The notes: generated by a model from the sequence alone, not told the origin. A DNA stretch of 17,892 bases from VGWG01 sp964580075 (GCA_964580075.1 CAZOJL010000064.1:1-17892), one strand, 5' to 3'. Positions 1-7,904 are shown, counted from the stretch's first letter. Numbers and translations are program-made.

Positions 1-2835
1 GGCGGCACCTTCGGCCCCCACACCATCGACCGCTTCAACGGCGGCCTCTTCGAGGACGACCCCGAACTCGACGCCCTGCGCATCCCGGCCAAGGTCTTCT
101 GCGCCCCCGGCCAGGCCACCGCCATCCTCGACCACCCCCGCACCCTGCTCTACTTCTCCGGAGCCTACAACTTCGGACTCACCGCCGACGCCGGCAACCG
201 CGCCATCAGCCTCTACACCCTCGGCCGCATCTTCGAGCAGTCCATCACCGAACTCGAGATCATGGAGGCCGAGGCCGACGGCCGCCTCTCCCTCAACCGC
301 CTCACCAAGCGCAAGTGCGACGGCGTCTACTACACCCCCGAGTGGGTCGTCCGCACCCTCGTGGACAACGCCCTCGGCGCGCGCCTCGACGCCATCAGGG
401 TCGAGACCGGCCTCGCCGTCCTGCAACCGCTCGACGCCGCCGCGCTGGCCGAATACCGAGCCTTCAAAAAAGATCGCCGCCGCACCGCCCGCGCCGCCGG
501 CGCGCGCCTCGAAGCGCTCCGCGCCTACCGCGCCCGCCTCGACCGCCTGCGCATCGTCGATCCCGCCTGCGGCTCCGGCGCCTTCCTCATCCAGGCGCTC
601 AACCGCCTCGTCGATGAATACCGCTGGGTCGTCGCCGAGCAGGAGCGCATCGAGGGCGAGCGCGGTCTCTTTGACCAGGACGAGATCATCCGATCGATCC
701 TCGCGCACAACATCTACGGCGTGGACATCAACGCCGAATCGGTCGAGATCGCCAAGCTCGCCCTCTGGCTGCACACCGCCGCCCCCGGCAAGCCCCTCTG
801 CTCGCTCGATCACAACATCCGCTGCGGCAACAGCCTCGTCGGCGCCGACTTCGCCGCCTTCTACAGCCGCAAGCACGAGACGCTCTTCGAACAGGCCGAC
901 GAAAGCGAGCGCGAACGGATCAATGCCTTCGACTGGCAGGCCGCGTTTCCCGAGGTCTTCAGCCACGGCGGCTTCGACTGCGTCATCGGCAACCCGCCCT
1001 ACATCAAGCTCCAGCACTTCCGCCGCGCCCAGGCCGACGTCGCCGACTACCTGCTCGAAGCCGAAAACCCCGACGGCCGCCCGCTTTACGAGAGCACCCG
1101 CTCGGGCAACTTCGACATGTACCTCCCCTTCATCGAAAAGGGGCTGCGCCTCCTTCGTCCCGAAGGACGGATGGGCTACATCGCCCCCAACGTCTGGATG
1201 GTCAACGAATACGGCCGCAGCCTGCGCCGCCTCGTCCACCGCACCCGCGCCCTCGACCGCTGGCTCGACTTCAAGAGCCACCAAATCTTCGACGAGGCCA
1301 TCACCTATACGGCCCTTCAATTCTTCAGCGGCACCCCCCGCGACGCCATCACCTGCGCCTTCGCCCCCGACGGCAACGCCTCCGCCGTCGACTGGCCAAC
1401 GGCCAACCGCATCCCGTATGACGAATTGCCGGAAGAGGATGCCTGGGTGTTTGCTCCACGGCAGGAAAAGGAACTTCTTTCCAAACTGCTTTCAAGTAAT
1501 CCGTCATTGGCTGCCTTTGCTGCGGACAATGCCGTTGGCTTTCGTGGTATCGAATCAGGGGCAGATGAGTTCTTTCATTTTGATCGACTTGGGCCAAACC
1601 GATATGCCGGGGTCAAGAACGGTGCCCGAAAAGATATGCGCGGCGTCGATATCCACCTTGATGATACGATTATGAGAAAGCTTGTATCTTCAGAAGATGC
1701 CAAGAGATACACACATCCAAAGCCCGTTCGGCATACGATTTTTCCATACCAGATAAGGTCGTCAACAGCCGCGCTCATCTCTGTCACAGAACTGGCAGCG
1801 AATTATCCTCTCTGCATGGCTTGGTTCACACAGAACGAACATGATCTTCGAGCAAGGGATAGTGGCGCAATGAACAGGACGGCGGGTTGGTATGGCTATA
1901 CCAGACCGATGAATCTCGATCTTCAAAATAGGGCAAAGCTCGGCGTTCCGCAGACCGTTCAGAATCTACACGCTTTCTTTGATTTTCGGGGAGAGTTTTG
2001 CTTCAACAATGTTCGAGTTGGCGGAATACTGGTGCCCAGTGGAGATACGGGGTGGTTTCTGTTGGGGATAATAAACAGCCCTGTTCCTGACTGGGTATTC
2101 CGTCGGATTGCCAGACCGAAGGATAACGGCTACTTCGAGGCCAACAAACAATTCATCGCCCCTCTCCCCATCCCCGACGCCGCGCTGGAAGCGCGCGCGG
2201 AGGTGGGGCGGCGGGCGCAAGAGTTGCAGGAGTTGCACACTCGCCGCCGGGACTTGGTTGAGAAGCTCGAAAACCGGCTGCGCAGTCCGCAGACCGTTTC
2301 CCTGTCGCCCGCGCCCGGCCCGGAGTGGCTCTGGGCCGATGTCGGCACGGTCGCGTCATGGAAACGCGCGGCCGAAGCCCCGGCGGGGCTTTCCGGCCGC
2401 GACCTGACCGCCTGGGCGAAAGCCCGTCATGCCGAGGCGCTGCAAAGCCGCCACGATGCGCTCGACGCCCTGTTGCAGCCCGACGTGAGGTTCGAGGTCG
2501 GGGAGGGCGACGGCGAGGTCGTCCTACGCATCGGCGGGCGCGAGGCGGTGCGGCTCTACGACCGGCCCGACACGCCCTTCATCGCGGCCCAGTGGCGGCA
2601 CGCCTTGCGTGACCAGCGAGTCACCGAGGCCTTCGACGCCCGGCGCCTCCAGCGGCTGTTGCTTGATCTGCGCACGACCGCCGAAGCCCCGCTCCGCGAC
2701 CGCCTCCTCGCCCTCGACGCCGAAATCACAGCCCTCGATCAGACGCTCGCCGACCGCGAGTCCGCCCTCAACGCCCTCATCTACCGCCTCTACGCCCTCA
2801 CGCCGGAAGAGATCACGATGGTGGAGGGGGGATAA
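1..2835 (+). CDS. Eco57I-like adenine-N6 DNA methyltransferase / type II (IIG-like) restriction-modification protein, 5' partial
   Basis: The reading frame is open from base 1, so the true start lies upstream of the window; the ATG at 262 is internal. 944 residues are visible. Early motifs are FNGGLF and LGRIFEQSITELE, then KRKCDGVYYTP, which is typical of the COG1002/Eco57I family. Methyltransferase motif I is DPACGSGAF (bases 559-585), followed by YGVDIN, GNSLVG and the catalytic motif IV NPPY (991-1002), which indicates N6-adenine methylation with SAM. A TaqI-like target-recognition region follows (about 1420-2160), then a charged, probably coiled-coil C-terminus. Whether it also carries a nuclease domain cannot be judged because the N-terminus is missing. 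Base composition is odd: the flanks are extremely C-rich (52 of 60 bases G+C at 481-540), while the recognition region is much lower (27 of 60 at 1681-1740). This suggests horizontal transfer and domain exchange. The family is secure; the restriction activity is inferred. Confidence 0.9.
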   Translation, partial: GGTFGPHTIDRFNGGLFEDDPELDALRIPAKVFCAPGQATAILDHPRTLLYFSGAYNFGLTADAGNRAISLYTLGRIFEQSITELEIMEAEADGRLSLNRLTKRKCDGVYYTPEWVVRTLVDNALGARLDAIRVETGLAVLQPLDAAALAEYRAFKKDRRRTARAAGARLEALRAYRARLDRLRIVDPACGSGAFLIQALNRLVDEYRWVVAEQERIEGERGLFDQDEIIRSILAHNIYGVDINAESVEIAKLALWLHTAAPGKPLCSLDHNIRCGNSLVGADFAAFYSRKHETLFEQADESERERINAFDWQAAFPEVFSHGGFDCVIGNPPYIKLQHFRRAQADVADYLLEAENPDGRPLYESTRSGNFDMYLPFIEKGLRLLRPEGRMGYIAPNVWMVNEYGRSLRRLVHRTRALDRWLDFKSHQIFDEAITYTALQFFSGTPRDAITCAFAPDGNASAVDWPTANRIPYDELPEEDAWVFAPRQEKELLSKLLSSNPSLAAFAADNAVGFRGIESGADEFFHFDRLGPNRYAGVKNGARKDMRGVDIHLDDTIMRKLVSSEDAKRYTHPKPVRHTIFPYQIRSSTAALISVTELAANYPLCMAWFTQNEHDLRARDSGAMNRTAGWYGYTRPMNLDLQNRAKLGVPQTVQNLHAFFDFRGEFCFNNVRVGGILVPSGDTGWFLLGIINSPVPDWVFRRIARPKDNGYFEANKQFIAPLPIPDAALEARAEVGRRAQELQELHTRRRDLVEKLENRLRSPQTVSLSPAPGPEWLWADVGTVASWKRAAEAPAGLSGRDLTAWAKARHAEALQSRHDALDALLQPDVRFEVGEGDGEVVLRIGGREAVRLYDRPDTPFIAAQWRHALRDQRVTEAFDARRLQRLLLDLRTTAEAPLRDRLLALDAEITALDQTLADRESALNALIYRLYALTPEEITMVEGG

Positions 2836-2844
2836 TGATGATGC

Positions 2845-2860
2845 CCTGTGTAAACACAGG
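2845..2860. repeat. REP-like palindrome 1
   Basis: CCTGTGTAAACACAGG is a perfect palindrome with 7-bp arms around AA. It lies at the very start of the transposase remnant and shares the CCTGT...ACAGG core with the second palindrome 26 bases downstream. Confidence 0.55.
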
Positions 2861-2886
2861 CGGCAATACGCCGTCGCGTTCTGCCC

Positions 2887-2902
2887 AGCCTGTTCACAGG
2901 CT
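2887..2902. repeat. REP-like palindrome 2
   Basis: AGCCTGTTCACAGGCT is a perfect palindrome with 7-bp arms around TC. It has the same CCTGT/ACAGG core as the palindrome at 2845-2860, in the same transposase remnant. Confidence 0.55.
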
Positions 2903-3075
2903 GCAGGGGATCCGTTTTCCCGGCCGGGACCACCGCATCCCGGCCTTCTACATGATCACGATGACGGTGCTTGACCGCAAGCCGCTCTTCGCCGCCTGCG
3001 AAAACGGCAAATCCACCCTGAACGACGACGGATGGCTCGTATACGACCTGTGGCACCGCATGGCCATTTTTAGGT

Positions 3076-3567
3076 TCATTCCTTCATCTTCAGCGCGCAG
3101 CATTTCTTGAACTTTTTGCCGCTGCCGCACGGACAGTAGTTGTTGCCGCTGATCCGCCGGGGAAGCGGAGCCGTGGGTGGCTTTGCGGGGTGAGACAGAT
3201 TGGTGAACCTGACCACGGGAATTGGGTTATCAGGCTCCACAAAAGGACGATTGCGCTTCTCGCTTGGCACGGCGTCGAAGTCCACGAGTCCAAGCACCGC
3301 AAATTGAACGTCATTCGTGCCGCGCACGGCAAGCCGGGAAAACTCCGCGAACTCGTCGTGGTCAAGCACCACAACCGGGCAGTTGCTGCAGAAGTGCCCG
3401 CCGTCGTTACCGACGACGGATACAGTGGGCTTCCCGTTCTGTCGGGCGCCGAGCACATAGGCGTGTGACTCTTGATCCAGCCTGCCCCGGCATTCCGGAC
3501 AGGTGGTGGTGCCGCCGACATCGGTGGACCAGTACATTCTGCGCGGCAAAGATGCTGAATGTTTCAA
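3076..3567 (-). CDS. Small zinc-ribbon protein with C-terminal SEC-C motif
   Basis: I start this 163-residue protein at a TTG (3565-3567) because an AGGAG lies 5 bases before it (3573-3577). The longer frame from the ATG at 3651 has no recognisable ribosome binding site. The N-terminal half holds two CxxC pairs (C23/C26 and C60/C63), a likely zinc ribbon. The C-terminus is a SEC-C motif, CPCGSGKKFKKCC, with cysteines 145, 147, 156 and 157. SEC-C was first described at the end of SecA, where it binds zinc and SecB or ribosomes; small stand-alone carriers are common but uncharacterised. There is no signal peptide, so it is presumably cytoplasmic. It runs opposite to the transposase remnant, and its 3' end abuts the point where the transposase homology stops. 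Its specific function is unknown. Confidence 0.75.
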   Translation of the reverse strand: MKHSASLPRRMYWSTDVGGTTTCPECRGRLDQESHAYVLGARQNGKPTVSVVGNDGGHFCSNCPVVVLDHDEFAEFSRLAVRGTNDVQFAVLGLVDFDAVPSEKRNRPFVEPDNPIPVVRFTNLSHPAKPPTAPLPRRISGNNYCPCGSGKKFKKCCALKMKE

Positions 3568-3572
3568 TTTGT

Positions 3573-3577
3573 CTCCT
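3573..3577 (-). promoter_or_regulatory. Shine-Dalgarno site that decides the TTG start of the SEC-C gene
   Basis: AGGAG on the minus strand, 5 bases upstream of the TTG at 3565-3567. It is the only good ribosome binding site in this frame. Confidence 0.65.
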
Positions 3578-3819
3578 TTCGGCGAACACGTCATTAAGCG
3601 GTTTTTGCTGATCCTTGCACTGTTGTTGCCGCGTTTGCGTAACCAGTTCATTTGTTGGGTCTATCTTAGCGCGGTATTCTGCAACTCGTAAAACAAAAAA
3701 GATGATTGATCCTAAAGAGGGCAGAAGACCGTGAGGCTGTATGGCTTGGAACGCAATCGGTTATGCAAACGGGGTCTGTTCACCATTGAGGGCGCGCGAA
3801 TCAAGGGGGTACCTGTATA

Positions 3820-3866
3820 TTTTCAGTTTTCAGTTTCAGCTTTCAGCTTTCTGTTTTCAGCTTTCT
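3820..3866. repeat. Degenerate TTTCAG / TTTTCAG / TTTCAGC tandem repeat
   Basis: Five copies of TTTCAG, with one or no extra T or C between them, plus a TTTCTG variant, packed into 47 bases. It is non-coding and lies about 170 bases upstream of the esterase start. Confidence 0.75.
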
Positions 3867-3879
3867 TCCATGATCTGTC

Positions 3880-3908
3880 TTGATGACTCACACGCAAACT
3901 GGCATACT
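3880..3908 (+). promoter_or_regulatory. Weak sigma70-like promoter candidate for the sialate esterase gene
   Basis: TTGATG, a 17-base spacer, then CATACT. Each box matches 4 of 6 consensus positions. The predicted transcript would have a leader of about 120 bases. It is suggestive only. Confidence 0.25.
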
Positions 3909-4023
3909 GGCCCGCACTGAGGGAGAATCGTTAGTCTCTGGACGAACTTGTTCAGTGGGACCGATTCTGAACGCGCTCTGCGCCGAGAGGAAGCCGGCAA
4001 TTCTCATGTTGGCGAATTTTTAC

Positions 4024-4028
4024 AGGAG
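4024..4028 (+). promoter_or_regulatory. Shine-Dalgarno site for the sialate esterase gene
   Basis: AGGAG, 6 bases before the ATG at 4035. It places the start 29 codons inside the longest open frame, which begins at 3948. Confidence 0.75.
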
Positions 4029-4034
4029 AAACAA

Positions 4035-5984
4035 ATGAAACTGGCGGCGATGTTCGGTGATCATGCGGTGTTGCAGCGGGACCGGCAGGTGCCGGTCTGG
4101 GGATGGACCCAGCCGGGTCTGCGGGTACGGGTTTCCCTGGGCGATGTTCAGTCGGAAACGCTGGCAGGAACGGACGGTCGTTTTCTCACATGGCTGCCGC
4201 CGATGCCGGCCGGCGGACCGTTTACGATGAAAATTCACACGCCGGATACGGAGGAGCGCGCGGTTGTAAAGGACGTGCTCGTGGGCGAAGTCTGGCTATG
4301 TTCGGGGCAGTCCAACATGGAGTGGCCGCTCTGTCAAACCGGCCGGGACGGCTTGCGCGAGATGATGTCCGCGAATCATCCGCGAATCCGTGCCATCAAG
4401 ATTCCGCGGATGGTCCTGCCGGGACGGCAGGCGGACGTCGCGACCGCGTGGCAGGTGTGCAGTCCGGATAGCGCGGGCGCCTTCACGGCCGTGGGGTATC
4501 ATTTTGCGCGCGCATTGCAGGAGTGCCTCGACAACGTGCCGGTCGGACTGATTGATTCGTCCTGGGGCGGCACGCGCATCGAGGCGTGGATCAGCCGCGA
4601 GTCGCTCGTGGAAGACCCCGAACTGCGTCTGGAGATCGAGCGGTGCGACGCCACCAGCCATTCCACGGCATTCTGGGCGGAGGTCGATCCCCAGGACCTC
4701 CGGGACGAGGCGCAGTGTCAGGCCTACCTGCAGCGAAAACAGGGCGGCTATCCGGCTGATCCGGGCAACCGGGGTGTGGCCGCGGGCTGGGCCCGGACGG
4801 ATTTCGCCGACGCCGCCTGGCCGACCCTGACGCTGCCGGCGGTCTGGCAGAACGCGGGACATGCGTACAGCGGCGTGTTCTGGTTCCGCAAGCACGTGGA
4901 TGTGCCGGCAGCCTGGGCGGGAAAGGATCTGCTGCTGGGCATCGGCGCGGTGGACAAGATGGACACCACCTATTTCAATGGCGAGCAGGTGGGGGCGACC
5001 GGACAGCATTTCGAGCAGCAGTACTGGAATGTGCCGCGTGTCTACCGCGTGCCCGGGCGGCTGGTGAAAGCGGGGATGAATGGGGTGTCCGTGCGCGCCT
5101 ACTCCTTCATCTACCAGGGCGGGCTGATCGGTCCGAAGGACCGGATGGAACTCCGTCCGGACGACGTGGCCGAGGGTGCCGGCCTCTCCCTGACAGGGGA
5201 TTGGCGCTATGCGGTGGAACACAATCTCGGCCAGGTGCAGGTGGCGGCGATGCAAATGCTGGGGCCCGGGAATGCGCAGACCGCCGGGATCCTGTACGAC
5301 AACATGATTGCGCCCGTGGTCCCCTACGGCATCCGCGGCGCGCTCTGGTATCAAGGGGAAAGCAACACGGATCATCCGTCTCGCTACGGCGCGTTGCTGC
5401 AGCGGATGATCCGCGACTGGCGGCACGTGTGGGCCGGGGGTGCGTTTCCGTTCCTCACGGTGCAGCTTGCAAATTTCCAGGCGCCGCAGGATTACCAGGC
5501 CAACAGCACCTGGGCCGTGTTGCGCGAGGGGCAGATGCAGTCGCTCGAACTCCCGGAGACCGGGGTGGCGGTGACCCTCGACATCGGCGACGAAACCGAC
5601 ATCCATCCGCAGAACAAGCGCGACGTGGGCCGTCGTCTGGCGCAGTGGGCGCTGACGCGCACGCACGGCTTGCCCGGCGTGCCGTGCGGTCCCTTGTTTG
5701 CCGGCGCAACCATCGAACGGGGCGGCATTCGCGTGCGCTTCTGCCATGTCGGCGGCGGGCTGGTGAGCAAAGGCGGCGAGCTGCGGACGTTTGTTCTGGC
5801 CGGCGATAACGGCCGTTTCCTCCCGGCGCAGGCGGTGATCGAGGGCGAGACGGTGCGGGTGTCCTGTCCGGACGTCACGACACCCATGGCGGTGCGCTAT
5901 GCCTGGGCGGATAATCCGGATGGCGCCAATCTCTACAACGCCGAGGGCTTCCCGGCGTCGCCATTCCGGTCGGATGCGTGGTAG
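4035..5984 (+). CDS. Sialate O-acetylesterase (SASA/SGNH-type carbohydrate esterase)
   Basis: 649 residues. The start is set by AGGAG 6 bases upstream and by family homology beginning at once: LAAMFGDHAVLQRD followed by VPVWGW. Members remove O-acetyl groups from sialic acids or other acylated sugars. Visible motifs are CSGQSNMEW with nucleophile Ser93, DSSWGGTRIEAW, WYQGESN (from residue 438) and DIHPQNK with Asp522/His524, which together fit an SGNH-like Ser-His-Asp site. Between about residues 255 and 385 there is an inserted beta-sandwich resembling the sugar-binding domain of GH2 enzymes (WFRKHVDVP, then TTYFNGEQVG), a common arrangement in this family. No signal peptide is visible, whereas many relatives are secreted, so it may act in the cytoplasm on imported sugars or leave by another route. 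It is followed 74 bases later by purD, with no evident functional link. Confidence 0.9.
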   Translation: MKLAAMFGDHAVLQRDRQVPVWGWTQPGLRVRVSLGDVQSETLAGTDGRFLTWLPPMPAGGPFTMKIHTPDTEERAVVKDVLVGEVWLCSGQSNMEWPLCQTGRDGLREMMSANHPRIRAIKIPRMVLPGRQADVATAWQVCSPDSAGAFTAVGYHFARALQECLDNVPVGLIDSSWGGTRIEAWISRESLVEDPELRLEIERCDATSHSTAFWAEVDPQDLRDEAQCQAYLQRKQGGYPADPGNRGVAAGWARTDFADAAWPTLTLPAVWQNAGHAYSGVFWFRKHVDVPAAWAGKDLLLGIGAVDKMDTTYFNGEQVGATGQHFEQQYWNVPRVYRVPGRLVKAGMNGVSVRAYSFIYQGGLIGPKDRMELRPDDVAEGAGLSLTGDWRYAVEHNLGQVQVAAMQMLGPGNAQTAGILYDNMIAPVVPYGIRGALWYQGESNTDHPSRYGALLQRMIRDWRHVWAGGAFPFLTVQLANFQAPQDYQANSTWAVLREGQMQSLELPETGVAVTLDIGDETDIHPQNKRDVGRRLAQWALTRTHGLPGVPCGPLFAGATIERGGIRVRFCHVGGGLVSKGGELRTFVLAGDNGRFLPAQAVIEGETVRVSCPDVTTPMAVRYAWADNPDGANLYNAEGFPASPFRSDAW

Positions 5985-6058
5985 CGCGCGACCGCGTTCG
6001 CCCTGGTTCCGGTAATCCTGCCTTGCGCAATGGGGTCATTATTGGCTATTGTGTTGAC

Positions 6059-7354
6059 ATGAAAGTTCTTGTTGTCGGCGGCGGCGGCCGTGAACACGCC
6101 CTGGTTTGGAAGCTGGCGCAGGATTCGCGCCGTCCCGAGATGTTCTGTGCTCCCGGCAATGCCGGCACTGCCGCGCTTGCGACGAACGTGCCGATCGCGG
6201 CTGAAGATGTGCCGGGCCTGGTCGCCTGGGCACGCGACAATCGTCCCGATCTGACCGTTGTCGGCCCGGAGGCCCCGCTCTGCGCCGGCCTGGTGGACGA
6301 ACTCGAAGCGGCCGGTCTTCGCGTGTTCGGTCCCTGCCGGGCTGCAGCCCGTATGGAGGGGAGCAAGCGGTTTGCCAAGGACGTCATGATGGCGGCCGGC
6401 GTACCGACGGCCCGTGCCCGGTCTTTCACCTCGGCCGACGAAGCCTGCGCCGCCCTCGAAAGCTTCGGGATCCCCGTGGTGATCAAAGCGGACGGGTTGG
6501 CGGCGGGCAAAGGGGTGATCATCGCCCTCTCCCGCGATGAAGCGGTGACGGCCATTCGTTCGATGCTGGTTGACAATGCCTTCGGCGCCGCGGGCGCCGA
6601 GGTCCTGATCGAAGAATATCTGGATGGCGAGGAGGCTTCGATTCTCGCCTGTGTCGATGGTGAACACATCGTACTGCTGCCATCCGCGCAGGACCACAAG
6701 CGGGTTTTCGACGGCGACCAAGGGCCCAACACCGGTGGCATGGGCGCCTACTCCCCCGCGCCGGTCGTGACCGACGAGTTGCTGCGCGTGATCCGCTCCC
6801 AGGTGATCGAGCCGGTGGTCGCCGAACTTCGCAAACGCGGCATCGTTTACAAGGGGATCCTCTACGCTGGCCTGATGGTCGGTCCCTTCGGCATCCGGGT
6901 GCTGGAGTTCAACGCCCGCTTCGGCGATCCCGAAACCGAGGTGGTTCTGCCGCGACTGGCGGGCGACATCCTGCCGCTCTTTGAGGCCTGCATCGACGGC
7001 ACGCTCGACGAATCAAAGGTCTGCATCACTCCCGATCCAGCCGCCACCGTGATCATGGCCTCGGGCGGTTATCCGGGATCGTATGCAAAGGGGATTCCCA
7101 TCAGCGGCCTCGATGCGGCGAATGCCGGCGACCGCGTGATCGTGTTCCACGCGGGAACGGCCGTCGGGAACGGAAACGCCGTGACCGCCGGCGGACGTGT
7201 GCTGGCGGTGACGGCCACCGGCGCGGATCTCCGTTCGGCCGTCGCCAACGCATACACCGGTGTGCGTGCAATCCGTTTTGACGGCGCTCATTACCGCACC
7301 GACATCGCACATCGGGCATTGACGGAACGACAGGACAAAACACTCACCCACTAG
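6059..7354 (+). CDS. purD: Phosphoribosylamine--glycine ligase (GARS)
   Basis: 431 residues, the normal size. The ATG at 6059 is chosen because the protein then starts exactly like other PurD proteins (MKVLVVGGGGREHAL); the open frame extends 27 codons further without homology. The enzyme joins 5-phosphoribosylamine and glycine with ATP, the second step of de novo purine synthesis, in the cytoplasm. N-terminal nucleotide-fold glycines, the ATP-grasp segment VIKADGLAAGKGV (from about 6478), NTGGMGAYSP and the family signature FGDPETEVVLPRL are all present. There is no good Shine-Dalgarno sequence, so initiation may be weak or nearly leaderless. It is followed after 34 bases by purE, so the two form a purine operon. 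Confidence 0.96.
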   Translation: MKVLVVGGGGREHALVWKLAQDSRRPEMFCAPGNAGTAALATNVPIAAEDVPGLVAWARDNRPDLTVVGPEAPLCAGLVDELEAAGLRVFGPCRAAARMEGSKRFAKDVMMAAGVPTARARSFTSADEACAALESFGIPVVIKADGLAAGKGVIIALSRDEAVTAIRSMLVDNAFGAAGAEVLIEEYLDGEEASILACVDGEHIVLLPSAQDHKRVFDGDQGPNTGGMGAYSPAPVVTDELLRVIRSQVIEPVVAELRKRGIVYKGILYAGLMVGPFGIRVLEFNARFGDPETEVVLPRLAGDILPLFEACIDGTLDESKVCITPDPAATVIMASGGYPGSYAKGIPISGLDAANAGDRVIVFHAGTAVGNGNAVTAGGRVLAVTATGADLRSAVANAYTGVRAIRFDGAHYRTDIAHRALTERQDKTLTH

Positions 7355-7388
7355 CCATCGGATCATCGCGGAAAGAAAGGAAACACGT

Positions 7389-7898
7389 ATGCAGAACGCT
7401 CCCCTCGTCGGTATACTCATGGGCAGCCAGTCGGACTGGCCTCTCGTGCAGAAGGCAGCAGAAGTCCTGAAGGACTTCGGCGTCCCCTACGAAGCGCGTG
7501 TGATGTCGGCGCATCGCACGCCCGAAATCGCCAGCGCCTATGCGGCGGAAGCCGAGGGACGCGGTCTGCAGGTGATCATCGCCGCGGCAGGCGGAGCGGC
7601 CCATCTCGCGGGGGTCGTCGCGGGACACACGGTGCTTCCCGTCATCGGCATTCCCGTGGCGGGTGGCGCGCTCAACGGCCTTGACGCGCTTCTCGCGATG
7701 GTGCAGATGCCGGCGGGCATCCCGGTGGCGACCGTGACGCTCGGCAGCGCCGGGCCGACCAATGCCGGCCTCCTCGCCGTGCAGATTCTCGGCGGTCGCG
7801 ATGCCGCGCTCCGTGCGGCGTTCCACGCGTACAAGAAGAAGATGGCCGAGAACGTCATCGCATCCGATGTCAAACTGCAGGCCTCGCTCAACGCCTGA
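7389..7898 (+). CDS. purE: N5-carboxyaminoimidazole ribonucleotide mutase
   Basis: 169 residues, typical of stand-alone PurE. The start is supported by AAAGGAAA just upstream. Motifs in order: MGSQSDW, SAHRTPE, AAGGAAHLAGVVAGHT, PVIGIPV, LNGLDALLAMVQMPAGIPVATV and NAGLLAVQIL. SAHRTP points to the class I enzyme, which interconverts N5-CAIR and CAIR and needs a PurK partner; no purK is in the window, so it should lie elsewhere. The class I call is an inference from this motif. The gene sits between purD (34 bases upstream) and tsaC (6 bases downstream), almost certainly in one transcript. Confidence 0.95.
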   Translation: MQNAPLVGILMGSQSDWPLVQKAAEVLKDFGVPYEARVMSAHRTPEIASAYAAEAEGRGLQVIIAAAGGAAHLAGVVAGHTVLPVIGIPVAGGALNGLDALLAMVQMPAGIPVATVTLGSAGPTNAGLLAVQILGGRDAALRAAFHAYKKKMAENVIASDVKLQASLNA

Positions 7899-7904
7899 GG
7901 AATC

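Larger units (their letters stand above)
2835..3110 (+). pseudogene. Truncated REP-associated / IS200-like (Y1) transposase remnant
   Basis: The ATG shares its A with the TAA stop of the methyltransferase gene, and the GGAGG-rich end of that gene could act as its ribosome binding site. Residues about 22-75 (RLQGIRFPGRDHRIPAFY, then MITMTVLDRKPLF, then LNDDGWLVYDLW) resemble the N-terminal part of Y1_Tnp / RAYT proteins, which typically read RLxGYDYSxPGxYFVT, RxxLFG, LNxxGxIV. The similarity stops near base 3063. The rest of the frame runs antisense into the end of the SEC-C gene, so the HUH motif and catalytic tyrosine are absent. It is therefore a dead N-terminal fragment. Two palindromes with a shared CCTGT/ACAGG core lie in its first 70 bases, as expected for REP sequences beside a RAYT gene. 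Assignment is by motif recall only, not by database search. Confidence 0.6.
3568..4034. other. Gene-free spacer between the divergent SEC-C and sialate esterase genes
   Basis: I find no convincing gene here. The short frames present (for example from the ATG at 3741) have no ribosome binding site and no recognisable protein. The spacer holds the 5' ends of both flanking genes, a TTTCAG-rich tandem repeat (3820-3866) and a weak promoter candidate (3880-3908). It is more AT-rich than the flanking genes. Confidence 0.6.

Noticed and set aside
614..1675. Open frame of 353 codons in another phase of the methyltransferase gene
   Set aside because: Ser/Thr/Pro/Arg-only composition typical of an out-of-frame read of GC-rich DNA.
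3568..3670. Integron attC site upstream of the SEC-C gene (GTTGGGT at 3655 resembles a core site)
   Set aside because: No complementary partner core at a suitable distance, and no attC at the other end of the gene; the core motif alone is expected by chance.
4296..5747. Long open frame of 483 codons on the minus strand
   Set aside because: It is a shadow of the sialate esterase gene: rich in Arg, His, Pro and Gly, with no recognisable domain and no ribosome binding site, opposite a gene with clear catalytic motifs.
6023..6059. Promoters just upstream of purD, TTGCGC/TATTGT at 6023-6052 or TTGACA at 6054-6059
   Set aside because: The first pair is weak (3 and 4 of 6). The perfect TTGACA runs into the purD start codon, so any -10 box would lie inside the gene.
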